From Candidatus Magasanikiibacteriota bacterium (GTDB lineage: Bacteria > Patescibacteriota > Patescibacteriia > Magasanikbacterales > UBA922), in assembly GCA_002716765.1 (NCBI GenBank), contig PBBY01000009.1:1-36161 (forward strand): a stretch of DNA of 36,161 nt, given 5' to 3'. How positions within the stretch are numbered: position 1 is the first letter of the stretch; every line of letters begins with the position of its first letter. Shown here piece by piece: positions 30,256 through 36,161 of the stretch. The translations under genes were made by a program, and so were the position numbers. The notes beneath the pieces are model-generated. The model had not been told where the DNA came from, did not search any database, and was given only the letters and a program-made list of their open reading frames with translations.

Positions 30256-30894
30256 TTATTGGACTGGTATCTGCAACTCATTACGTAGCATAAATGGCAA
30301 TGTCCAAGGCGGGTTATACCTTGCAACATTAATCGGGCCAACTACCCTTACACCATCCCTTTGAAGCTCTTTTAGAAGTTCCTCTTCTTTTTGAAGAAAT
30401 GTCTGTTCTGTATTACTCCAACTAAACCGCTTTACCGCAACCGTTCTTTCTGGTACTTGCACAAGCTGAACCTGTGCATTATTAGGTAAAGGAAGTGTCT
30501 TGAGTGTGTGCGATCGAGGCATTACAAATGAAACCGTATATGAACGAGTATTTTCCCCTCTCTCGGTATTAACTGGCACCGTCATGGCAATTTTTTCATA
30601 ACCCACCTCCTGAGTATTTACTGGAGCCGTCATCGCAACGGACTGTCTTTTTGTGTTATTACCAAAAATATAATCTGCAATAATAGAAAAACCTTGGTTT
30701 GTTGCAGTGCTTCTGGTAGATGCACCAATTATGCGCGTTTGCGCGATGATATAGGAATCATATTTTCGAATTTCATACCCATTTTTTTTATCTATCACAA
30801 TATACGAAGGCTCTTCAATATTCCGCACCGAAAGCACGCTATACAAAAAAAATGCTAGCACTATAATACCAAAAACACTAATTACACTATACAT
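30256..30894 (-). CDS. SOUL family haem-binding-like protein
   Basis: About 212 residues from the ATG at 30894; the longer reading to 31014 would run into the GrpB-family gene and upstream of the promoter. An N-terminal hydrophobic helix (YSVISVFGIIVLAFFLY) anchors or exports it. The SOUL domain follows: YEIRKYDSYIIAQTRI, FSIIADYIFGNN, the duplicated VAMTAPV and IAMTVPV motifs, SFVMPRS, RTVAVKRFSW, and the closing VARYNPPWTLPFMLRNEL, all classical. SOUL/HBP22 proteins bind haem or other tetrapyrroles; haem binding is not certain from sequence. Fits an envelope-facing or periplasm-like location. Confidence 0.9.
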   Translation of the reverse strand: MYSVISVFGIIVLAFFLYSVLSVRNIEEPSYIVIDKKNGYEIRKYDSYIIAQTRIIGASTRSTATNQGFSIIADYIFGNNTKRQSVAMTAPVNTQEVGYEKIAMTVPVNTERGENTRSYTVSFVMPRSHTLKTLPLPNNAQVQLVQVPERTVAVKRFSWSNTEQTFLQKEEELLKELQRDGVRVVGPINVARYNPPWTLPFMLRNELQIPVQ

Positions 30895-30945
30895 TGCACT
30901 CTTTCTATTAGAAAACAAAATAAAATATATATTATATATGAACCA

Positions 30946-30956
30946 AGTATACCATG
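30946..30956 (-). promoter_or_regulatory. Extended -10 promoter of the SOUL gene
   Basis: The minus strand reads CATGG-TATACT, with a predicted leader of about 45 nt to the ATG at 30894. It excludes the upstream start at 31014. Confidence 0.5.
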
Positions 30957-30971
30957 AAAACCGTAATAACA

Positions 30972-31529
30972 CTATATAGAAACGCGCCCCCCAAGCCCGC
31001 CATTCTGACACCATTCTTTTGACTTCTTGAGTAATCTTTCAACCTCTTTTGCCTTTTTTTCCGCATACTCAATACGATCACTCTTTCCACTATCAAAAGC
31101 GTCACGTTTCACTTGTGAATATCGCTCACACTCATGTTTATTTGCACGAAGATACTCACGAAAACAGTACTTTGACTGTGCTTGTGGATCATTTGTTTTA
31201 TACCACTGTATTGTAGATAGACGCATTCCGTTTTTTGCATCTTTAAAAAAGTATTTACAGTCTTTAATAAACATGTTTGGATCAAAAACATAACCCAATG
31301 TTTCCAATGAGGGGATATATTGATCAGCTATAGCTAAATCCGCAGAAGTGATCATAATATCAATCTGTGGTTTTGCCCACATACCAGGTATTGCCGTGCT
31401 TCCAACATGATAAATTTGTATGGCATCTAACTGTAGTATAGAAAGTATTTCTTTTTTTTCTTCCTGAAATATACGTGCCCAATCTGTTGAGTATGGTACA
31501 ACAGAATATGGGCGATCTTTTTTATCCAT
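30972..31529 (-). CDS. GrpB family protein (nucleotidyltransferase-like fold)
   Basis: About 185 residues from the ATG at 31529 (MDKKDRPYSVVPYSTDWARIF), the family-typical start; the reading to 31574 adds a hydrophobic leader lacking family support. Signatures: PYSTDWARIFQEEKKEI, then IYHVGSTAIPGMWAKPQIDIMI, the conserved GS...D.D-like nucleotidyltransferase motif of the GrpB family, and a basic helical C-terminus. The biochemical role of GrpB proteins is not well defined; they are often fused to or near dephospho-CoA kinase, but no such gene is here. Confidence 0.88.
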   Translation of the reverse strand: MDKKDRPYSVVPYSTDWARIFQEEKKEILSILQLDAIQIYHVGSTAIPGMWAKPQIDIMITSADLAIADQYIPSLETLGYVFDPNMFIKDCKYFFKDAKNGMRLSTIQWYKTNDPQAQSKYCFREYLRANKHECERYSQVKRDAFDSGKSDRIEYAEKKAKEVERLLKKSKEWCQNGGLGGRVSI

Positions 31530-31708
31530 AATAATGTATATATAAAAAAATAACTTTTTTAGTAGCTTAATCACCTACCATACAATAAACTTAACCTGCT
31601 CCTGGTGTGCATTATTTACCCAATGATCAAAAAGTATTTCGTACAATGTCCGATCATAATAATAAGATACATTTTAAACCATATTGTCTATTTTTGAGTC
31701 TCGTGGTA

Positions 31709-32527
31709 CTAAATATGTGGTACATTTGTGCCACCAAAGAAAAGTTTTTCTGGTAAACGATAAAAGGTATGTCTCTGCTCTTCTTTATTCATAAGCTCTT
31801 TAATTATACGAAAATAGCTCTGAACCTGATTGAGCGGCGTATTCTCACCAACATAATCGGTACCAAAGAGTGTTTTATCTTTAAGGGGGTAATAGGTAAA
31901 TACTCTTTTTAGGTCATAAATCAGTTGTTTCTCTATTTTTATAAAATTATGAGAGTCGCCGCATTCGTCTACTATGCCAGAAATATCGGTATACACATTT
32001 TTATGCTTATTTAGAACAAGTGCGGTTTCCATAAGAAAAGGAAAGCCAAAATGACAAATAATGATATTTGTTTCTGGGCATATGGTTGCCAATTCATCCA
32101 CGTGAATTGGGTGGGCATACTTAAGCAAAGCATTATCTTCTGAATTCCACAAATCTCCAGAATGAATAAGAAGTGGTTTATTGTATTTTTTACAAAGCTG
32201 AGCTATTTTAACAACCCTCTTATCAAAGGGGTAAAACTGTCTATATCCTGGGTATATTTTAATACCTACAATTTTTCCTTCCTGAAACAGTTTTTCGTGT
32301 CTTGATAACTGTTTTTTCATATCTCCCGCTATATCTATACTCCCAACTGCATAAATGTTTGGCTCAGTCTCGGTAAATGCTAAAAGTTTTTCGACATCTG
32401 GAATTCCTGATCTCAAATTGTTACACCAAGGAAGTGAAATCACCTTCTCGATTTTTCCACCACTCTTTTTTTTAAATGACTCCCATTCAGACTTATCCCA
32501 AATATGTGTATGAACATCTATTATCAT
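31709..32527 (-). CDS. Amidohydrolase family TIM-barrel hydrolase
   Basis: A 272-residue metal-dependent hydrolase of the amidohydrolase-2 group. The metal-binding HxH is at the very N-terminus (DVHTHIW, H5 and H7). Further family residues are GIKIYPGYRQF, the strand-5 His in LLIHSGD, the strand-6 His in IIICHFGFPF and the strand-8 Asp in TLFGTDY. These arrange as an (alpha/beta)8 barrel with one or two metals. Members decarboxylate or hydrolyse a wide range of substrates, and this one cannot be assigned. It has no Shine-Dalgarno sequence and stands between the GrpB and Nudix genes on the same strand. Confidence 0.9.
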   Translation of the reverse strand: MIIDVHTHIWDKSEWESFKKKSGGKIEKVISLPWCNNLRSGIPDVEKLLAFTETEPNIYAVGSIDIAGDMKKQLSRHEKLFQEGKIVGIKIYPGYRQFYPFDKRVVKIAQLCKKYNKPLLIHSGDLWNSEDNALLKYAHPIHVDELATICPETNIIICHFGFPFLMETALVLNKHKNVYTDISGIVDECGDSHNFIKIEKQLIYDLKRVFTYYPLKDKTLFGTDYVGENTPLNQVQSYFRIIKELMNKEEQRHTFYRLPEKLFFGGTNVPHI

Positions 32528-32592
32528 ATAATATTAACTTAAAATACTTAATAAACCAAACCTCCAACAATGCGCGCCAAGAATAAAAGTAG

Positions 32593-33051
32593 CTACAGTA
32601 TCTTAAACGGTGTTTCCTTTATCACCTTCTTTAGTATAGTCATTTTGTGTAACACATCTGATATAGTATTAATTTTTGGTTCAAAATTATCTACATCCTC
32701 TAATGAAACCCACGCATATTCCGAATACTCTTCATTAAGTACAACATCACCTGCCGTGTGAATTGCATAAAAGTGAGGAAGTATCATGGCGCTTCCATCT
32801 TTTTTTACAAAAAAAATATTAGTTGTAAAAAAAGGAAATACTTTTATATTAAAATCCTTCCCAACCTCTTCATCTTTTTCTCGTTGTAATCCATCAATTA
32901 TACCACTGTCCGTGTTCTCCATTTTTCCTCCAATAAAAGAAAAAGCACCATCAAAATCAGCCTCATCTTTACGCTTGCACAGTAAAACACTCGACTCGTC
33001 TTTTGAATAAATAACTAGCTTTTGACAATACTGAAAGTTATATTGTTGCAT
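32593..33051 (-). CDS. Nudix hydrolase
   Basis: A 152-residue hydrolase of nucleoside diphosphates linked to another moiety. The Nudix box is GGKMENTDSGIIDGLQREKDEEVG: G, then REKDEEVG with the metal-binding Glu residues (REUxEExG). It has one residue more than the canonical 23-residue spacing, and Asp replaces the usual Glu in the first half. The N-terminal strand VLLCKRKDEADFDGAFSFIGG is typical of MutT-like members. The C-terminus YAWVSLEDVDNF is the usual closing motif. Its substrate, such as an oxidised nucleotide, ADP-sugar or cap-like compound, cannot be told. Confidence 0.9.
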   Translation of the reverse strand: MQQYNFQYCQKLVIYSKDESSVLLCKRKDEADFDGAFSFIGGKMENTDSGIIDGLQREKDEEVGKDFNIKVFPFFTTNIFFVKKDGSAMILPHFYAIHTAGDVVLNEEYSEYAWVSLEDVDNFEPKINTISDVLHKMTILKKVIKETPFKIL

Positions 33052-33133
33052 ACGTTGTTGTTATTGATTATGAGTTAATACAAGTGGTGTAATATAAAAG
33101 GAAACTCCTTAATTTATTTCTTTTTTTTATAAA

Positions 33134-34204
33134 TCAACCATCTTTCTTTGAACCAATCCTATAACACGCCACATACGTGGTAATAGGCACAGCTAAAATA
33201 AGACCGATTGTTGCAACAAGCGTACGCACAATTTCTTCGGCAACAATTTCAACATTAATTGCTTGTTCGTAAGACAATGAACTGTCGACAAATAGTAATA
33301 ACAATGGCATTGCCGCTCCTGCGTAAACTAGCACGAGTGTATTTACCACAGAAGCAATATGATCTCGACCAACATCTATTGCTTTACCAAACAACGCTGT
33401 CTTGGAAAGGTTTGGATTAGTTTCCTTAAGTTTGTAGACCAAAGATGCTTGCGTCACCGTCACATCATCTAGTATACCAAGAAGTCCAATAATTATACCT
33501 CCGAGTAACAAGCCTTTTATATTTTCGATACTAATTCCCAACCCTCCAAGCATGGCGGCCTCTTCTGTTGCAAGACCAGTAAGCTTGGAAAAATGAATAG
33601 ATACATGCGCCAAAACCCCGGTAATAATAAGGGCAACAATAGTCCCAATCATTGCCGAAGTGGTTTTTTTGCTTACACCGTGCGAGAGTAAAAAAATTAC
33701 AGGAATAATAATAAACGCACCAAGTATGGAAAATACAATTGGATTTCCTCCGACCATTATACGAGGAATAACAAACCAAAACAGTATACAAAACGAAAAC
33801 ACCATTCCACACAAAGAAGCAAGACCTTTTTTTCTTCCAACAAGTGTGGTTAACATCACAAACAATACAAAAAGCCACACAAGTGTTGAAGATCGCTTAA
33901 AGTCTGTAATGTAATAAAATAACTTACCCGCAACATCTTCTGACTGTGTTACCACAACCTTGTCCCCTTTTTGAAAATCCAACCCACTAATGCCTATTTC
34001 ATTATTTTCTATTTCAACAACAGCCCCATCATTTTGTAGCATAACAGTAATGACGCCAGTTTCGGTATTTACTTGCTGTATTTTACCATCAAAAAACTGG
34101 TCTCCTTCTGCTGATACAATCTGCGGAAATACGAAAAAAGTGAGGAAGAAAACACATACTACATACTTTAGGATATACGCACGAACACGTGTAAAAAAAT
34201 TCAT
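33134..34204 (-). CDS. YibE/F family membrane protein
   Basis: A 356-residue integral membrane protein. It has a signal/anchor helix at residues 11-32, an extracytoplasmic beta-rich segment (about 35-105, GKIQQVNTETGVITVMLQ...VVVTQSEDVAGK), and then about seven helices with the YibE/F signatures GLLGILDDVTVTQAS, GRDHIASVVNTLVLVYAGAAMPLLLLF and the C-terminal VAEEIVRTLVATIGLILAVPITT. The cellular role of the family is unknown. A TTTACC-N17-TATACT promoter lies upstream. Confidence 0.92.
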   Translation of the reverse strand: MNFFTRVRAYILKYVVCVFFLTFFVFPQIVSAEGDQFFDGKIQQVNTETGVITVMLQNDGAVVEIENNEIGISGLDFQKGDKVVVTQSEDVAGKLFYYITDFKRSSTLVWLFVLFVMLTTLVGRKKGLASLCGMVFSFCILFWFVIPRIMVGGNPIVFSILGAFIIIPVIFLLSHGVSKKTTSAMIGTIVALIITGVLAHVSIHFSKLTGLATEEAAMLGGLGISIENIKGLLLGGIIIGLLGILDDVTVTQASLVYKLKETNPNLSKTALFGKAIDVGRDHIASVVNTLVLVYAGAAMPLLLLFVDSSLSYEQAINVEIVAEEIVRTLVATIGLILAVPITTYVACYRIGSKKDG

Positions 34205-34543
34205 AATATCTATTAAAAGAGTGTGTAATATATTACAACTTTAGTGAAGTATACCAAAAAGAGAGCTAATGGTAAATCTAGTACATCTAAAAGAAATGGT
34301 AAGTAACACACTCTCGTACAAATGTTATTGGTGGTTTTGCAATACATAGTGTTTTTCCGAGCTTTTTTACATATACCAAATCCACATCTTATAAACTTTA
34401 TTACACATAATACATGCTACACCACTTTTACCTAACCTAATTTACACAAACACTAATAACTTGGTTTATGATATTCTCCACGTATTTTCTACTATTATAG
34501 TAGGCTGGAGCTACTCTACCTAACTAAAACATAACACCATAAA
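34205..34543. other. 339-bp intergenic region
   Basis: Non-coding gap between the photolyase stop and the YibE/F start, both on the minus strand. It contains the YibE/F promoter (34248-34276) and a 15-bp palindrome CTACTA-TTA-TAGTAG at 34489-34503. I see no ORF with a ribosome site, no tRNA and no clear terminator hairpin with a T tract. Confidence 0.6.
34248..34276 (-). promoter_or_regulatory. Promoter of the YibE/F gene
   Basis: On the minus strand TTTACC (34271-34276), a 17-bp spacer and TATACT (34248-34253) preceded by TGG-like TTTGG. The predicted leader is about 37 nt. Confidence 0.6.
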
Positions 34544-35935
34544 CTAACTATTTTTCGCCTCTTTGTATGTTTTTATTGCCCTATGATAGCTATCTCTTTG
34601 ACCAACAACAGGTTTTGGATAATTAAAGACAAAAGAACTAAAGTCTTGCGTCTTGCCATCAGTAAGCTTAGCAGGAGAAACAGGTTTCAACTCAGGGACC
34701 CACCGCTTTATGTATACTGCAGCAGGGTCATATCGTTTTGCTTGTAAATATGGGTTAAAAATACGAAGTGGTCGCGGATCTGCACCAGTAGAAGCACTCC
34801 ATTGCCATCCACCATTATTTTGTGCAGGATCATAATCAACAAGATGTCGGGCAAAATATTTTTCCCCCCATCGCCAGTCTATGAGAAGGTTTTTTGTTAA
34901 GTATGAGGCAACAATCATTCGTACACGATTATGCATCCAACCTGTTTTATTTAGCTCACGCATACCAGCATCGACAATAGGTACGCCTGTTTTTCCAGAA
35001 CACCAGGCACGAAAATCTTTTTTGTTGTTTATCCATTGTATTTCTTCCCCCCAAGACAAAAAAGGTTTACCAAAAACATGCGGAAAGTGGTAGGCAATAT
35101 AATAATAAAAATCACGCCAATACAATTGACTCAAAAACTGCTCCGTATTTCCAGAAAAATTCATAGCCCTCCAATATGTTTCACGAATTGAAATAGTGCC
35201 AAATTTATGATGCACAGAAAGATGTGAAGTACCAATCTTTGCAGGAAAATCACGATCTTTTGTATAATTTTTAAGATACTCATCATTGCGCAAAAGCTGC
35301 AAACCCGCCGCTCTTCCAGCGCGAACCATTTGGTTATTTTTTTGCCCAACCCATGGTATTTTTTTTACACCAACATGTTTTGTCTTAAATCTACCAGAAA
35401 AATAATGGGAAAAATTATTTCTTTTTACTTTTGAAACCAAAAAACTTGTGGCATTATTTTTAAACGGAGTAAACACACTATACACCCCTCCCTGCTTAGT
35501 GACAATATCCTGAATTGGCGAAAGAGCTATGTCGTTATGTCCAAAAAAAGTTATGTTGTTTTTTTCGCAGACAGAAGCAATACCAGCGTCACGTCTTCTT
35601 GAAAATGGTGTGTAATCATTATTTAGAAATACAGCATCAATACCATCTTTCCGAATAAGTGTGGTGACTACGTCTGTAGGGTGACCTATAAAGAAATATA
35701 GTCTAGACCCACACTTTTTTAATACCGCATCAAGCTCGACCAAAGAAGAACACATAAACTGAAATGCTGCCAGACTAAAGTAGTCATTCTTTTTTTTATT
35801 TGTTTGCTGAGTGTCAAAAACAAAGGCAGGCACCACAGAGCGAGAAACCTTCAGGGCTGCTATCAAACCGGTATTATCCTGAAGACGCAAATCTCTTCGA
35901 AAAATAAATAGTGTTTTTTTGTATTTTTTGTTCAT
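34544..35935 (-). CDS. phrB: Deoxyribodipyrimidine photolyase (class I, cryptochrome/photolyase family)
   Basis: A 463-residue light-driven DNA repair flavoprotein. The N-terminal alpha/beta antenna domain starts FIFRRDLRLQDNTGL. The helical FAD domain contains SQLYWRDFYYYIAYHFP, TGVPIVDAGMRELNKTGWMHNRVRMIVASYLTKNLLIDWRWGEKYFARHLVDYDPAQNNGGWQWSAS (given by its ends; key residues are the Asn/Arg/Asp flavin contacts and the WQWSASTG active-site segment) and PRPLRIFNPYLQAKRYDP. Length matches E. coli PhrB, and the tryptophans expected for the electron-transfer chain are present. It presumably splits cyclobutane pyrimidine dimers; a (6-4) specificity is less likely. No Shine-Dalgarno sequence. 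It stands alone. Confidence 0.95.
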   Translation of the reverse strand: MNKKYKKTLFIFRRDLRLQDNTGLIAALKVSRSVVPAFVFDTQQTNKKKNDYFSLAAFQFMCSSLVELDAVLKKCGSRLYFFIGHPTDVVTTLIRKDGIDAVFLNNDYTPFSRRRDAGIASVCEKNNITFFGHNDIALSPIQDIVTKQGGVYSVFTPFKNNATSFLVSKVKRNNFSHYFSGRFKTKHVGVKKIPWVGQKNNQMVRAGRAAGLQLLRNDEYLKNYTKDRDFPAKIGTSHLSVHHKFGTISIRETYWRAMNFSGNTEQFLSQLYWRDFYYYIAYHFPHVFGKPFLSWGEEIQWINNKKDFRAWCSGKTGVPIVDAGMRELNKTGWMHNRVRMIVASYLTKNLLIDWRWGEKYFARHLVDYDPAQNNGGWQWSASTGADPRPLRIFNPYLQAKRYDPAAVYIKRWVPELKPVSPAKLTDGKTQDFSSFVFNYPKPVVGQRDSYHRAIKTYKEAKNS

Positions 35936-36003
35936 AACAACTTTGTTTCAAAATATTTTTTACAGCAACGATCTTAGACAAACCCAAATTAACACAATAT
36001 TGT

Positions 36004-36009
36004 AGTATA
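36004..36009 (-). promoter_or_regulatory. Candidate -10 of the photolyase gene
   Basis: The minus strand reads AGG-TATACT with a weak TTACTA 17 bp upstream. The leader would be about 68 nt. It is back-to-back with the promoter of the next rightward gene. Confidence 0.45.
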
Positions 36010-36053
36010 CCTAAAATACCCAAAAATAGTAACTAGGATTATTCGGAATACTA

Positions 36054-36082
36054 TTGACTTTTTTACTTATTTATGATACCGT
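36054..36082 (+). promoter_or_regulatory. Sigma-70 promoter of the gene at the right edge
   Basis: TTGACT (36054-36059), a 17-bp spacer ending TATGA (36072-36076) and TACCGT (36077-36082). It follows the shared TTGACW-N12-TATGN-TANNNT layout. The leader of about 22 nt has AAAGGA before ATG. Confidence 0.7.
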
Positions 36083-36110
36083 ACCAACCCCAACAAAAGA
36101 AAGGATACTT

Positions 36111-36161
36111 ATGGGTTGGAAAATTATTGACATGCCTTTTGGTGAGGTGCCCGTAGAACTA
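36111..36161 (+). CDS. Partial CDS at window edge, unknown
   Basis: The ATG at 36111 has AAAGGA 7 nt upstream and a consensus promoter. The first 17 residues, MGWKIIDMPFGEVPVEL, run off the window. Too short to assign a family. Confidence 0.6.
   Translation, partial: MGWKIIDMPFGEVPVEL

Noticed and set aside
30894-31014. N-terminal extension of the SOUL protein
   Set aside because: It overlaps the GrpB-family gene, lies upstream of the extended -10 at 30946-30956 and precedes the natural membrane helix.
1-36161. Insertion sequences, integrases or phage structural genes
   Set aside because: No transposase or integrase motif and no terminal inverted repeats with target duplications were found; the only mobility-like scar is the duplicated CYTH start.

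Overview
The window is AT-rich, about 36 kb, densely packed and mostly transcribed leftward. It looks like a chromosomal segment of a small-genome uncultivated bacterium, most likely Patescibacteria (CPR). The evidence is many short unrecognised proteins, a threonyl-tRNA synthetase without the TGS domain, a PilB/GspE-type ATPase without the zinc tetracysteine, a large lamin-tail/PKD/OB-fold surface protein, and frequent absence of Shine-Dalgarno sequences. UGA is used as a stop (the ATGA overlap at 25439-25442), so the recoded-UGA lineages are unlikely. The taxonomic placement is inference; no rRNA or ribosomal protein is present.

Layout. 1-190: tRNA-Phe and tRNA-Pro with a terminator. 233-2655: an unknown protein and a KefB-like cation/proton antiporter. 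2719-3152: a small proline-rich protein gene with its own promoter and a two-way terminator. 3154-6969: a membrane-anchored lamin-tail protein. 7082-8567: a divergent pyrimidine-salvage pair (thymidine kinase, uracil phosphoribosyltransferase). 8660-11706: miaB-miaA plus a basic unknown protein; MiaA/MiaB would modify A37 of tRNAs such as the tRNA-Phe at the window start. 11803-13219: a possible Phe/Tyr-rich mini-ORF and an unknown protein behind a perfect sigma-70 promoter. 13353-14848: a zeta-toxin-like P-loop protein and a small partner. 14953-16965: thrS under a T-box riboswitch. 16968-20949: a type IV pilus/secretion ATPase, a single-pass protein with a baseplate-J-like segment, and a polytopic membrane protein. 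21112-22176: an AI-2E family transporter. 22261-24800: an accessory island with a YfiH-like protein, a protein carrying a full Janus/Ocnus (PHPT1-like phosphohistidine phosphatase) domain behind a duplicated 43-bp upstream element, and a small secreted protein. 24840-29996: a 1399-residue alpha-solenoid/GNAT-like protein translationally coupled to a CYTH protein, with a CYTH-HAD gene remnant upstream. 30018-36161: small membrane protein, SOUL, GrpB, amidohydrolase, Nudix, YibE/F, photolyase, and the start of a further gene.

Regulation is unusually readable. Many genes have TTGAC(A/T)-N12-TATGN-TANNNT promoters (a 17-bp spacer with a TRTG extended -10), others an extended -10 only (TGGTATACT type). 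Genes fall into two initiation classes: house-keeping genes without a Shine-Dalgarno sequence, some predicted leaderless, and a set of accessory genes with strong AGGAG-type sites. The best candidates for new biology are the T-box thrS leader, the Janus-domain gene with its repeat-bearing promoter and structured leader, and the solenoid-GNAT/CYTH pair flanked by duplicated CYTH sequence.
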